This document shows positions 11,656 to 23,445 of a DNA stretch of 60,000 nucleotides, piece by piece. Below the pieces are notes generated by a model. That model saw only the letters and a program-made list of their open reading frames with translations, searched no databases and was not told where the DNA came from. This DNA is from Hydractinia symbiolongicarpus. Its lineage: Eukaryota; Cnidaria; Hydrozoa; Anthoathecata; Hydractiniidae. Position 1 is the first letter of the stretch. Every line of letters begins with the position of its first letter. Made by a program: the position numbers and the translations under genes. The stretch covers positions 11,720,001 to 11,780,000 of the forward strand of contig NC_079876.1 of the NCBI RefSeq assembly GCF_029227915.1, written 5' to 3'.

Positions 11656-13935
11656 TTTTCAGTTGATTTTGAAATTTCATAACTTTCTTTCAAAACATGA
11701 TAAAAACAAGCGATTTGAAGCCCATAACGAAAATTAATCTAAAATTCATAATTCAAAACCACAACACCCGTTTTCGGGTGGAAAAATGGCGGTATTCGCT
11801 GTGAAATCGATGGCCTTCCCAGTAGCCTGTGCGTCCTTCAGTGACACGCATCATAGGCAACCCATTTAGCGTTTTAACAAGTTGCAATTTGAGAATATTG
11901 TGGGCGAAAAGTTTAATTTACAATAATTTTTCATTCCCTTTTAGACAACAAAGAAATATATAGAAAAATAGTTATGTAGTTAAACGAAACGTTCTGTGTC
12001 AATGAGGAAGTTTAATTTTAGGTTAGATGTTTTTTTAATTTGTCCACAATTAAAAAAGTAAATAGATATTATAAGTTAGTGACCAGAAGCTCTATATATC
12101 GCTATATATAATACATTTCCTTACAAATATAATTAGACTTCCCCCCATATGGCCTAATTTGACTGTTATCATTAGAAATGTAATTATTAGAATTAACGTA
12201 ACAGAAAAATAAAAACAATAGTGCAAGAACATGTGTTTGTAGGAAAACAAAAAAAAGTTTGCATCTGTGGAAACAGATTTGTAGATTTGTGCTAGTCTTC
12301 ACAGCTTGATTATAAACTACTTACGCTCCTAGCGTGCCCATTTTTTATTTGATAAAAACTTCAACTACCTAGTGCTCATTTTTATTTCCTATAACAAAAA
12401 AAATGTATGATTGTTAGCTACAAGCTGAATATAAAGGAAGATCCTTCTATAGATCCTAACAACAAATCTAGTAAAATACAATATAATGTAAACATTATAA
12501 ACCTAAATAACATGTTACATGCATAATATGATTCTGGTAACACGTGAAATCAATAAGGGGAGAGAAATTGCTCTGGCTCGCGCAAAGGCTTGCCTAACTC
12601 TGAGAAATGAAAAACTAGCTGATCTGTTAATTGCTCCCCCAATTCTAAAAAAGTTTTTCTGGCTGAGCATTATCAATGCTCTCTGTCTTATTATTTACAA
12701 AAAAAGAACCAAAATAGATATAAAGTAGATCAAAAAGACTTGTGATAAAATGTGTTTATAAACTTATTCTATTTGTTCAGATTGCTCGCCCAGTTTACAT
12801 TATTGTAACCTTGTCGCTCGGTCTATTGCTCTGATGTTACATATTTTATTATTGACGGGGTGTATTAAGATATATTACTGAGATATATTAACTTATTTTA
12901 TTTTAAATCTTACCTCTCATAAGAAAAAGTTAAGCTCATACAAAAACCATTGAAAGTTATCTAGGAACCCTTTCTTTTTGAAAACATAATGGTTATTTTT
13001 TCATGAGTTTGATGTTTTTGAACACAGTGAAGACTAAGATTTTTATTAATTAATGACTTAAAACATTGAAATACAAACAATCAACATCTTATGTAATGAT
13101 AATGCACAACATCATGAAGATCAGAAATGTCACAATGTTGGACCGTAGAGATTGCGATATATTATTTACAATTGATAATGAGTTTTAGGACAATAAAGAA
13201 TTTTAATATTGTGAGATAGCATTGTAGATTGTGCGTGTTCCACATAATACACAATCTACGACGTCAGATGTCACGAACCAAGTACTGTAGGACTGCTAAC
13301 GTCAATGTAATGAAGCAAGACTCTAATTTATTAAAACAGACAACGGAATACTTTGATATCATGAACAAGACAGATAGAATTTTATGAGCATGAGATGAAA
13401 TCCAGAAAAGTGAGTACCCAACCCACATAAAAACGGTCATCAAAACTGAGCCAAAAAACTCTATTTCTTATTATTGTCTATAAGGTAAGGCTTTAAACCC
13501 AGATTGCCCAACACTTGCCACTTGCCACTTGTGAACCCATTATTAAATCACGAACAAGCTTACAGAGAAAAAAGGACAGTCACAAACAAATATTGGCATA
13601 TTTACTGTCTCTCCTTCCCATTACATCCTTTCATTATCTTCAAAAAATGTTATTTCTATAAGTAGCCCATACTCCAAAAAAAGGTCCATATAAAGCTCTA
13701 CATGGCACTTCTCCTAACAGATAAATGGATAATGAGTACAGGCGGGAACTCAGCACATTTAGAAAACGTTGTTCCTTATACTGGATGGATATGGATATGG
13801 ATATTGACACAATTGACTTACTTGTACAAAAAGATATCCATCTGTATTGCTAACCACTGCATGCATTGAAAATTTTATAACCCTTTGTGTGGTAATTTTT
13901 AGGCCAGTCAACATTTGCAAGAAAAAATTTATATA
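11656..13935. other. No gene recognised
   Basis: About 2.3 kb of AT-rich DNA. The only structured feature is an inverted repeat GTAGATTGTG...CACAATCTAC at about 13224-13260 with a 15-base loop. The open frame at 12519-12728 (plus) has no feature that I recognise. Confidence 0.5.
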
Positions 13936-14240
13936 CTCATCATCATCCATCATTCTCGGCTTAACGTCCGTTTTCCATGCTAGCATGGGTTGGACAGGAT
14001 ATATTAATGACCCTCTTCCAATCTGATCTAGACTGCGTTAGATCTTAACTCACCTTCCTCTGTATCAAGTCTGCCCTTATAACCTCCTGCCAAGTCTTTC
14101 TCAGTCTGCCTCTGGGCTTTGCCCCAGGAACTATCAAGTCTCTACACTTTCTTACCCAATTATCCTCCTCCATTCTTTCCAAGCGCCCCATCCAATTCAA
14201 TCTTCTTAGCTGGATAACATCTTTAATTCTGAGGATACTG
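13936..14240 (-). mobile_element. RTE-type LINE 3' end (5'-truncated copy)
   Basis: On the minus strand the frame gives IKDVIQLRRLNWMGRLERM, then NWVRKCRDL, GAKPRGRLRKTWQEVIRADL and a stop at 14045. The L-R-W-x-G-H/R-x-E-R-M and P-R-G-R-P/L-x-K-T-W motifs are the hallmark C-terminus of RTE-type retrotransposon polyproteins. The 3' UTR that follows has the CCATGCTAGCATGGGTTGG block and ends in a GATGATGATGAG tail at about 13936-13955, typical of the short-repeat tail of this clade. The 5' part of the LINE is missing beyond about 14240. It may be of the same family as the fragment at 1-186. Confidence 0.75.
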
Positions 14241-15347
14241 TTATTTTCAAATTTGCAGAGGCTTTTGGAAAAGCAGGATAGTATACCATTCAATCCCTTG
14301 ACTATTGAGGGTGATGGTGGTTATCCCTCTTAGCCATTAGAAGGACAACAAATCACCAACAAAAAACTCAACCAACAGTTTCAACATCTGCTCCAACATC
14401 AGCATCCATTTCTTCTTTAAAGACAACCATACTTTCCTAGCAGTGCAATTAACACAAAACTTATTTTTAACAGCATTGCTGGCACCGCCAGGTGGAGCAA
14501 AAACATAACAAGGGGAAAAAAGAACGTCAGACTAATAATAAAACCAACAATAATTATATACATCTTAAGAGCAAAAGCAGAAAATCCAATCACAACTAGA
14601 GAAAAGCAGAGAAGGTCATCATAGGAACAAAAAGCAAGTTCTTCATCACACCATAGGGCAGACATACTCACAACCATTGCGAAACAAGGATAAACAAATT
14701 GCATTACCAGCAGTGAAGAGGAAGAAATGATAACTACGAGAAAGGAAGAAAGTGACGAAACAGACACGCATTGCTGTTGTCGTAAAGAAAACACTCTGGT
14801 TAATGTGAGAAGGAAAAACATCTGGGGCAAGTGGTTCCATATTTTGTGTGTGAAAAAGTAGTTGCTAGAGCTGATGATGCTGAGTATATTTGTGAGGCCT
14901 GTAAGCTGTATTTATTTGTACAACATCATATTGTACATTTTCTTTGTTATTTTTAGCAATTTTACAGAAAAATAAAATTCTCTATGACAATTGAATGTTA
15001 ACAGTTTGGGTATCCCATATGCAGGATCAAAAACCTTTCCAGGAGATTTTCTTTTTCTAAGGTTATTAAAGAATTTAGGGAGAAGTGATCACCCTGTGTT
15101 TAGGTCCTGTTTACACTGAGTTGTATTTTATTTTGTGTTTTACAGCTTATCGGCCATCTGCTAACAGAAAACAAAGTTTCTCAAAACGAAACTGAGAATG
15201 TTTAAACAAATCCAACTTTGGTTGAAAAAGAATCATGATTATAAATACCATCCATATACCATCATGATTATAAATGTGAAGGATGGAAGTAACGCTGTAA
15301 CTGATTTTGATTTTTTACAACTTTTGTTTCTGTAAAACTTAGTTATT
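14241..15347. other. No gene confidently recognised
   Basis: A possible degenerate plus-strand peptide near 14820-14910 contains VPYFVCEKVVARADDAEYIC followed by EACKL, with Cys spacing that could be from a zinc finger, but the frame upstream is full of stops. The block 15230-15270 repeats a phrase (ATCATGATTATAAAT) twice. Confidence 0.35.
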
Positions 15348-17148
15348 TTGTCTTTCAAGATTATTGAACCAACCCACAAGAACGTTGGAGTTCAATGTGA
15401 AATATCACTAAGCGACTTAAACAGAAGCTGTCAAACTGATCGGTTAGAATCATGTGACTTTAAAGCGCAAGCTCCTGAGTGTTATTCCATTTCTGTTAAT
15501 TATGTTGCTGTGGTAAACCATCCCGTATATTCCAAAGAAAAGACTGTTTGCTCCACTCCTTCTCCCATAAATTGCAATCCTTACCAACTGACGATGAAAA
15601 AAGACTCTGATTACATCGCTGAAAGTGCAGAAGAGTCAATCAATATTAGTGATGCTCATGAAACTGAACGAAGCATTTTAAAAGAAAACAAATTTGTTGT
15701 TTTCGAAAGCATGCTAGATGAAATATTTAACTTACTGCCCTGTCGTTCATGTGATGGAACCGCAACCAGTATCGAAAACCGTGAGCAGGGAGCGTGTGTA
15801 CTATACAAAGGGTATTGCATCAATGAGCATGTGGTTTTTGACTGGAAAACTCAACATTTAATTTGTTGCTATCCTCTGCAATATTTTGTTCAGAAAAAAA
15901 AATCTTCTTTTGCATGCTGCATGATGATATGCAAATATACAGCAGACTATGCAATGTTTTCAAACAGGTTGAAAGCAACCTCAACTCCTGGACATGTTGA
16001 TTTTTTGTTATTTTCGCTGCCTATTCAGTACGCTGCGGCCTGGATCACCTAAAATCATATATTACCATTTTAGGAAACACATATAAAAGGGTGAAGAAAG
16101 CTGCAAATTTTTCTGGTTTAAATTTTTTCAATCAACGAACATACTATGATGTTCAGCAATTACTGATAATCCCAACTGTAAACGAGCATTTCATGAAAAA
16201 TATTGCCAGTGCAAGAGAGGATAGTCGGAGAGAGAATGAAGCATGTCTTGGCAATGGCAGATTTGACTCACCCGGTAAATCTGCCATTGCATATATATAT
16301 AAAAAATTGCCTTGAGCAGTTAAGTACCGAAACTATACTGTAGAAAGAGTTGCCACGGACCGAAACAGGCAAATCGCTTAATGGATATGGGTTAGATATC
16401 ACGCATCGGTATGATCCATGGCATTTTGGTAAGAACATCAAAGTCAAACTTAGACCATTAGTAAAATGAAAAGATAGGTGACTATTACAAGATTGGATTA
16501 AACCAATAGGAAATCATCTTTTCTGGTGTGATGAAAACTGCCAAGGTGACCCAGAGCTGTTGGTGCAAATGTGGAAGCCGACACGAAGCCTATTTTAGTG
16601 CTGAGGCATGAAAGAAGAAGTGGATTGAGAAACATTCGCCAGCGTATAATGCATTGGAAGAAATCGTCCTTGATAAAAAAACTTGAAGGATATGGAACTT
16701 CTTTGAAACCATACCACACATTGGGTGTGGAAGCTTTTCACTCACTGATAACAGCGTACACACAAAAACGGCAACATTTCAAGTTGAATGTGATGAACGC
16801 CCTAGCGAAGTTGGCTATCTTGGACCAAAACAATAACGTTGGTCGAAAGCAGGCTGTTGTAAAACGCGCGCATGAAGAGAGTCAGAAGGTCAGTGAAAAA
16901 AGTGGAAGTTTTTCTCAAGCAAATTGAATAAAGAGTGGGTCGCGAAACCTGTGAAAAAACCCAAGTCTTTCAATTTTGTTGATGCGATAATGAATGACAT
17001 AATTGAAAGAAAGGAGAGTGGGGTAAAGGTAAAGATCTCTGGTAAAGAAGTTGTAAACAAGCTTAGTCGACCACGTAAAATTGTTCACACGGCCAGAATT
17101 ATGCAAAACGATTCAAAAAATCAATTTTTTGTTGTTGTTATTGTTTAA
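15348..17148 (+). pseudogene. THAP/Kolobok-like transposase relic (ORF fragments)
   Basis: Plus-strand fragments read in order: an N-terminal region with Cys-Gln-Thr repeats (VGVQCEIS, SCQTDR), ENKFVVFESMLDEIFNLLPC with CRSCDGTATS, then CVLYKGYCINEHVVFDW, KKAANFSGLNFFNQRTYYDV, GNGRFDSPGKSA, TDRNRQIA, DPWHFGKNIK, DWIKPIGNHLFWCDENC, LGVEAFHSLI and a short tail to 17148. In my memory this order (GDGR.DSPGHSA, TDRH.QIAKW, D.WH..K, SLEAFHS) belongs to a large animal transposase-like family found with THAP domains, which may be Kolobok; the name is uncertain. The Asp in DSP, the Asp in TDR and DPWH are candidate catalytic positions. Stops near 16052, 16365, 16470 and 16600 and changes of frame show it is dead. 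Confidence 0.55.
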
Positions 17149-17283
17149 AAATGTTAAGTCCCGTTATATGTCAACAAATTCTTTGAATCCAGTATATTTT
17201 CCATCTGAATCAGGAAATTCTTCCCTTGTTTTTCGCACAACACAAGCTGCAATCACCACGCAACATCCCTTTCCAAGGATTTC

Positions 17284-18076
17284 ATAATAATGTACCCAGG
17301 CTGTGTACTGTCGGTAACTGGTGTACCTCGTTTCCCTACAACGGAATCAAAGTTTATGTTATAGTGTAAACCAGGATAAAATATTCGAAAGAAATTATTC
17401 ATTCATAAAAACTTCTTTGAAACAAATTGTTATTTGAGGCACATGGGCTCTCCTCCTTTTTTATGTGATTATTCTTTTTTAAATTTTTAATTTTATTAAA
17501 TAATCTGCGATGGTGTGTATTTTCACAGCGCGTGGACCTGTAAGATTATAAAGCGAAAACTAAAGAAAATAAGAAGAACGTTTTATTTTGGTGTGACTAT
17601 GAGAAATATGGTCTGTAAAAATATTTACGAGAAACATATTTTTTTGAAAAAAGACTTACTTATAAGTATAAATATGTGGAGAGTTCGTTATATATTTCTG
17701 GTATCGTCGATGTCGTATGCTCGCTGTCTCTAACACTGTGCGGTTAAAACATAAAATTTTAAAATCCTTGTGCATCATGATGCACTTATCATTCAACTTG
17801 TCGTTCAATAAATTGGAAAATTCTTGGCAACACTTGCATTCCACAAGAGTGAAGCAATTGATATAAATGCAACATGTACAGCAAATTTTCCAGTCTGCTT
17901 GAGTTCAATTCGTCTTCTTCTTCGCTATCACTAGATTTATAAGTCACTTTTTCAAGTCCTGCTTTGGAGTATTCAGGCTCATTCATGTAACATCCTGTTA
18001 CTGCTGTTTCTCTAGAGTCACTTGAATATTCTACTTCTGAAATAGGAGAGTCAGAGCAGAAACTTGAATTTTCCAT
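17284..18076 (-). pseudogene. P2RX7 ballast-domain (intracellular Cys-rich domain) protein relic
   Basis: The minus strand gives an acidic leader with YMNEPEYSKAGLEKV and SSDSEEEDELNSSRLENL, then, one frame over, CCTCC, TLVECKCCQEF, KCIMMHKDFKILCFNRTVLE and, after a gap of about 300 bases, YRQYTAWVHYEILGKGC, AACVVRKTREEFPDSDGKY and GFKEF before a stop at about 17172. This matches the C-terminal ballast domain of P2X7 receptors (LCCRKLP, C-I-T, F-x-x-L-V-L, Y-R-x-Y...W, LPSCCR..IRKEFP, GQYSGFK), which occurs alone in many invertebrate proteins. No P2X channel domain is present. The frame change after SSRLEN and a non-coding gap (possibly an intron at 17350-17650) suggest a decayed copy. It converges on the transposase relic just to the left. 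Confidence 0.75.
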
Positions 18077-18528
18077 ATCCTGGTGCTTCCGCTCAGCACA
18101 AGCTTATGCTTCTTCAGCGTAAGATACTTCATGATAAATCAGTCTTTAGAATTAGCTGTGACCTCAGAAAACTTAAATGCCGCTTACCCTTTCGCTCAAA
18201 GAAGGGGTATTTTTATATTAAAATCAATCCAAATAATATTTATTTTTCAAAATTTTGACCAGTATTTGGAAAACGAACATAATGTTAACCAAAATAATGC
18301 TATTTAAGTTTGAGGCTTCATTCCCCTTTAAGTTTCCTATGCAATTTAAAGTTGCACTTAAAGTCTTTTAAGATTAAAGTTGCATGTTTACTCTTTTGTA
18401 TACTCTTGCACAACGTTTTATAAGTATCCTGCAGTCACAAGGAACAATGTTCCTTTTTTTGCAACAGTTTTTTATTTGAGTTTATTCTGCCCAATATTAA
18501 GACACTGCCCAATCTTAGGACATAAAAA

Positions 18529-18550
18529 TGCCCAGTCTTAAGACTGGGCA
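18529..18550. repeat. Perfect 22-bp palindrome TGCCCAGTCTTAAGACTGGGCA
   Basis: Both strands read the same over 22 bases. Nearby short echoes of the phrase (CTGCCCAATCTTAGGAC at 18505 and AGATTGGGCAGG at 18565) suggest a cluster of related inverted phrases. The same GATTGGGCAG/CTTAAGACAG motifs return at 22784-22870. Confidence 0.85.
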
Positions 18551-18632
18551 GGGCATCACAAGATTGGGCAGGAGACCATGTTAGGGCCATCTTCAGATTT
18601 TAAAGAAGGGATGTGCCACATAAGCTCTGTTG

Positions 18633-18805
18633 TTTGCAAGATCCAACAAACATTCTTAAGCACATTAAAAAAAACAAATCATATATATTTGGGGTATTTA
18701 CACAAAAAACGAATTTGACGGTACTGTTGAATTGGCCAGGCCAGTTTTTAGACACAGTAAAAAATGTAGCCAACATATTATAATTTAGCATTTCTATACA
18801 GTTTG
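18633..18805. repeat. Left part of a dispersed duplicated segment (copy A)
   Basis: CCAACAAACATTCTTAAGCA onward is repeated at 22345-22503 with few differences, including TATATATTTGGGGTATTTAC and GACGGTACTGTTGAATTG. Copy A continues at 20339-20740 after the TA-target element; copy B continues at 22504 and then at 23060-23440. Confidence 0.85.
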
Positions 18806-18807
18806 TA

Positions 18808-20338
18808 CAGTACAGTCCAGATGTAAGCGTACGCGTACGCTCAACTTGCAAAAATAATTGCTTTCATTAAAAAAAACAATAGGATAGCGAGTTCTTTTCA
18901 AATTGCGCGAAAATAATTTCTTCTTGTTAAGAACAAAAGCATAGCAAGAAACATTGTTTAAAAACAATACTCTGCGCGAGAAAAAATTAAACGCGAAGGC
19001 CATTGAATTTTAATTTTTTTTTAACAACGAAACTAATTATAGTACCGCGATTTTAATCTGATATATTTAAAAAACACAAGCTCTTTTAAAAAACAAGAAA
19101 TGCAATGATCTAAATATTTAAAAAAAACTAATGCTACTTTTAAAACTTTTAGTAATATTTCTTTATCGTCGAAATATATTTTTTAACATGCGAAACTTTT
19201 AAAAGTTCTTTTTATAAAAAACAACGTTTAGCACAGAAAACAGGAAAACCCTACGTTCGGGACTTTTCCCTTTGCGATAAGATTTCAAAAACAAATTAAA
19301 TTTTAATACCGCAGAAAGAAAAAATCTAAAAATATAACTTTTGACGTTTTATAGTATCACCTACATTTTATTGTTAAAAACATTGTCTTTGTTTTTTGTC
19401 AGCGCAACAGCTCTATCTCTTAAAAGATTTAAACAATGCATCTCGCTGTCTATTTAGTTTTCGCGCAAATCTTTTATTTTATAAAACTATAAAACAATGG
19501 ATCGCCATGTCACATTGATAGAGTTGATAACATTTTAAATACTTAAAACACTATCTAACGAAGCTTTCCTATCGCCGTTCTTCGTTCTTTAACTTTCTAA
19601 AAAATCATTTCTATCGCCGCTCTTCGTTATTAAACTTTTAAAATGTGATATAACGAATCTTTTCTATCGCCGTTTTTCGTTTTTAACTTTTAAAATGCGA
19701 TCTAAAAAAAACATTTCTATCGCCGTTTTTAGTTTTAAACTTTTAAAATGCGATCTAAAAAAACATTTCTATCGCCGTTTTTCGTTTTTAAAATTTTAAA
19801 ATGCGATCTAAAAAAACATTTCTATCGCCGTTTTCCCTTTTTTTATTCTTTTAAAATGCGATCTAAAAAACATTTCTATCGCCGTTTTTCGTTTTTAAAG
19901 TTTTAAAATGCAATCTAAAAAAACATTTCTATTAAAATTAAAGTTTCAATCTTTGTTAAAATATAATAATTTCTATCTCTTAAAAGCTTTATTTAACCCG
20001 GGCAAACAACAATGCCTTCTCACTAGTTTATTCAGTTTCCACGCAAAACATTTGTTTAATAAAAATATTAAACAATGGCTCTTCGTGTCACATTGATAGA
20101 GTTGATAACATTTGCAATTATGCTATTGGGAATAGTTATGTTAACACTATTTAACAATAGTTACGCGCAGTTATAATAAGCTATTTTTTCTTCGATAATC
20201 TTTTGTTTATTACGCGCAAGTTAATGACTTACAAGACTCGCAAGATAATTAATAAGAACAAAAGACAAACAACTACCGCCACCGAGAAAAAGGTGTGAAA
20301 CTTGAGCGTACGCATACGCTTACATCTGGACTGTACTG
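18808..20338. mobile_element. Non-autonomous TIR DNA transposon, TA target (Tc1/mariner-like), copy 1
   Basis: Ends are inverted repeats of about 38 bp that start CAGTACAGTCCAGATGTAAG and include the GTACGCGTACGCTCAA core. The flanking TA at 18806-18807 and 20339-20340 is the target duplication; the uninterrupted site is present at 22504-22505 within the duplicated segment (CAGTTTG-TA-GTAGCC), so the element borders are exact. It carries no ORF. A tandem array of about 53-bp units (CATTTCTATCGCCGTTTTTC with TTTAAACTTTTAAAATGCGA) occupies about 19600-19930. Length is 1531 bp. Superfamily assignment rests on the TA duplication and CAGT ends. Confidence 0.9.
19560..19935. repeat. 53-bp tandem array inside the TA-target element
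   Basis: About six to seven copies of a 52-54 bp unit: TTTCTATCGCCGTTTTTCGT, then TTTTAAACTTTTAAAATGCG and ATCTAAAAAAACA. The second element (40009-40895) has only about three copies, which accounts for much of the difference in length between the two. Confidence 0.9.
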
Positions 20339-20740
20339 TAGTAGCCAAAAAAATTAGAAGTGATCAGAGTCAGTATAACTTCTCACAGTCAGAGAAAACA
20401 GCAAATATCATAAACTAATTAGGCTATTAGCCAAATTAGGTGATGAATTCCTAACCAACTTTGCTATGCTAACCTAATTAGGCTATGAAAAATTTTTAAA
20501 AGCAAAAAAGCACTGTTAACGCACTATCTGCATCTTTATTTCACTCTCTTTGTGCAGCCAAATTTCAAAACTTCGATATTCGAAAAAATATTTTGCGCAT
20601 AGTCTAATTAGCTTATGCAGGTCCTTATGTAATTTTGTTTTCTTGCTTACATGAAATCTTGAAAACCAATCTTGCTGAATTGTTCAAATTGTTTATTTAC
20701 TGAAAGTAATCTCGATGAAATTTTTCTAAGTGTCGATTTG
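20339..20740. repeat. Right part of duplicated segment, copy A
   Basis: From GAAGTGATCAGAGTCAGTAT to AAGTGTCGAT this matches 23062-23440 with a few percent differences, including AGGCTATTAGCCAAATTAGG and GCATAGTCTAATTAGCTTAT. Relative to copy B, about 550 bp between GTAGCCAAA and AGAAGTGATCAGAG is absent. Confidence 0.85.
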
Positions 20741-21357
20741 TGAAAATATAAAACCAAAAATTTTGTTTTTGACATAACAAAAAAAAATTCACATTATTTT
20801 CACTTATTAAAGTCAAAGTTGGACATAAAAGCATTTTGTGGACAAAATTTTACAGTTTTTTTCTAGGCAGCACGTCAGTAACCATTTCGAACAACAATTT
20901 TTAAATTGTTTTGTCAAATGATCTTCTCAAGGAAATTCTTTTTGACCAAGAAAAATCACTGGACAATTTCATTTGCCTGAAAAAGCACCAAGATGGTAAC
21001 TCTCTGAATAAAAAAATTAAAAACTAGTATATTTCATCCCTTGTGTCAACTTATTTTTTGGAATTTTAAATATTTTTTTCACCAAATACAATTTAAGATA
21101 GAGGCAAAAACATTCCAAGGAAAATTTAAAGTCCAACCTTCCCCACCAAGTCAAATTAGCATCCAATTCCGAAATCACAAATGTGTAAAATGTGAATTTT
21201 AAAGACTTCCAAAACTACCCTCATTGGAAAAAAAATAATCGAGGCAACTCAACTACTATTTTAAAACTACAGTCAGTAAGCCTGGCTAATGTTATTTTCA
21301 CAGATGTTGTTTAAAAATAAGGTACACTCCATAACTGGAGACACAGGATATATACCA
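20741..21357. other. No gene recognised
   Basis: AT-rich DNA between the end of the duplicated segment and the next TIR element. I see no ORF or repeat family here. Confidence 0.5.
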
Positions 21358-22338
21358 CAGCCTTTTTGAGGAATATTTGAGGTGTGCGATGATTCGCACG
21401 TGTAAATCAGGTAAGGCGTGTAATGTAAAGCGCACGTGCAAAGAATGTTACGCATACGACACGGGCTCTGAGGTTATTTTTGTTGCACATCCATTTTGCG
21501 CTAGAAAAGTGGACAACGTTTCAAACTGTGAACCCCAAACACGATGATCAAGCATCTACTGGTATAGCAACTCTCTCAATCTAAACTTTCTTTTCTACAT
21601 GTCCGAAATAGTATGCATGACTATACTGTGTCATTTTTATATTTATTGTTTACTTTTCAGGTCATCACAAGCAAATAGGCAAAAATATGCTTTGTTTTCA
21701 AGTTAAAAAAAATCTTTATCCACATGGCTTAAAACTTCAAAAAAATTTACACCGCACATGGGTTTCGTTTTTACAGGCATAAAGAAAAAATCCATTAAAT
21801 TCGGACCTGAAGAAATTATCTACAATTAAATCCATGATAAAATGTCTATTCTGCCTGTAAGTTCAGTTTTGCATACTTGCTTCATCCGTGCTCCATCGGC
21901 GTTCACCTCCGCATTAGTTAAGAACCGCATGGCTGGATTTCTTGTGCAAGACCTGGTTACAAACGACAAAGGGGCCAGGCAAAAGAGATTTATGTCTACG
22001 TAGTTCTTTTAACTAAGTCAGGAGTCGGTGAATTAGCTAGCATGGTCAGGTTGGCTATAAATAGGCTTGCTCATGGATTAAAAGGACCAGGACTATTCAA
22101 TAATTTCTGAGATCTAAAAGTGTCCAACCATGATGGAAATCTATCAGACGTTTTGTCTGACGAGTCTCCAAAGATTCTTTCGAGGGCTGCCATCGCACAC
22201 TACAAAATGGATTTTAACGGTTGATTTTGAAATCTCAATATTTATTTTTCAGGTGTGCGACTAATCACACACCTGAAACAATTTGGGAGTGTGCCAAGGC
22301 GTGCGCGTGCGATCGCATGCCTCTCCTGAAAAAGACTG
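21358..22338. mobile_element. TIR element with 6-bp target duplication, copy 1
   Basis: Starts CAGCCTTTTTGAGGAATATT and ends ATGCCTCTCCTGAAAAAGAC-TG, so the terminal repeats are CAGTCTTTTTCAGGA-like; subterminal arms contain GTGTGCGATGATTCGCACGT and GTGCGCGTGCGATCGCATGC. ATACCA flanks both ends (21352-21357 and 22339-22344), giving a 6-bp target duplication. Internal sequence is about 90% like that of 41436-42378. No intact ORF. I cannot assign the superfamily. Confidence 0.85.
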
Positions 22339-22344
22339 ATACCA

Positions 22345-23445
22345 GCAACAAACATTCTCAAGCACATTAAAAAAAACAAATCATATATATTTGGGGTATT
22401 TACAAAACGAATTTGACGGTACTGTTGAATTGACCAGGCCAGTTTTTAGACACAGTAAAAAATGTAGCTAACATATTATTATTTAGCATTTCTATACAGT
22501 TTGTAGTAGCCAAATTTTAATAATAAAATGTATATAATGTGAAGAATCAGATAAATCGTATTCAACCATTATTATTAGTTAGCTGGCTTGTAGTTACCTT
22601 CATTGAATGAGATGTTTAGTTAGGTATAGCTGCAGTAAGCTAATACGGTTGCATAGTTTACATGGTATAATTTCTTGGCCTCTTGATTTGCTAAGAAAAG
22701 TATAAATTTAAGTTTCTTTTAAAAGGTACAGTCTAAAATTTTCATTGTTATCTTTGTCTTCCTCAATTGTTCTAAGATTGGACATGTATGTCCATAGATT
22801 GGGTAGTCACTGTCAGAAGATTGGCCTGGAGTGTCTTAAGACAGGGTCATTCCAAGATTGGGCAGAAGGTTCATGTTTCACAGATTTTTCATAACTCACG
22901 ATCACTTTTTTAAATATCCGCCCCTAATTTATAGCAGGCAAAGTCATTTCTGTTATCATCCCAACATACTTCATTGCTGAGAGTTTAGTTGCTTACCTAT
23001 AGATGAAAGGTCTCTCCTTTTTTGCTCATTCTCCCTTTCAAGTTTTTTAATTTCAACGAAGAAGTGATCAGAGTCAGTATAACTTCTCACAGTCAGAGAA
23101 AACAGCAAATATCATAAACTAATCAGGCTATTAGCCAAATTAGGAGATGAATTCCTAACCAACTTTGCTATGCTAACCTAATTAGACTATGAAAAATTTT
23201 TAAAAGCAAAAAAACACTGTTAACGCACTATCTGCATCTTTATTTCACTCTCTTTGTGCAGCCAAATTTCAAAACTTCGATATTCAAAAAAATATTTTGC
23301 GCATAGTCTAATTAGCTTATGCAGGTCCTTATGTAATTTTGTTTTCTTGCTTACATGAAATCTTGAAAACTAATCTTGCAGAATTGTTCAAATTGTTTAT
23401 TTACTGAAAGTAATCTCGATGAAATTTTTTTAAGTGTCGATCACC
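22345..23445. repeat. Duplicated segment copy B, with empty site for the TA element
   Basis: Positions 22345-22512 and 23060-23440 are the counterpart of 18633-18805 and 20339-20740. The junction CAGTTTG-TA-GTAGCC at 22497-22511 is the pre-insertion sequence of the TA-target element. The middle 22513-23059 is unique to this copy and holds a possible minus-strand coiled-coil exon (KKLERENEQKRRDLSSI, about 23000-23065) with a GT at its end. Confidence 0.85.

Noticed and set aside
14417-14830. 137-codon minus-strand hydrophobic frame
   Set aside because: Looks like a membrane protein but the repeat-like Ser/Phe/Leu content and lack of splice sites suggest chance; the opposite strand has more protein-like pieces.
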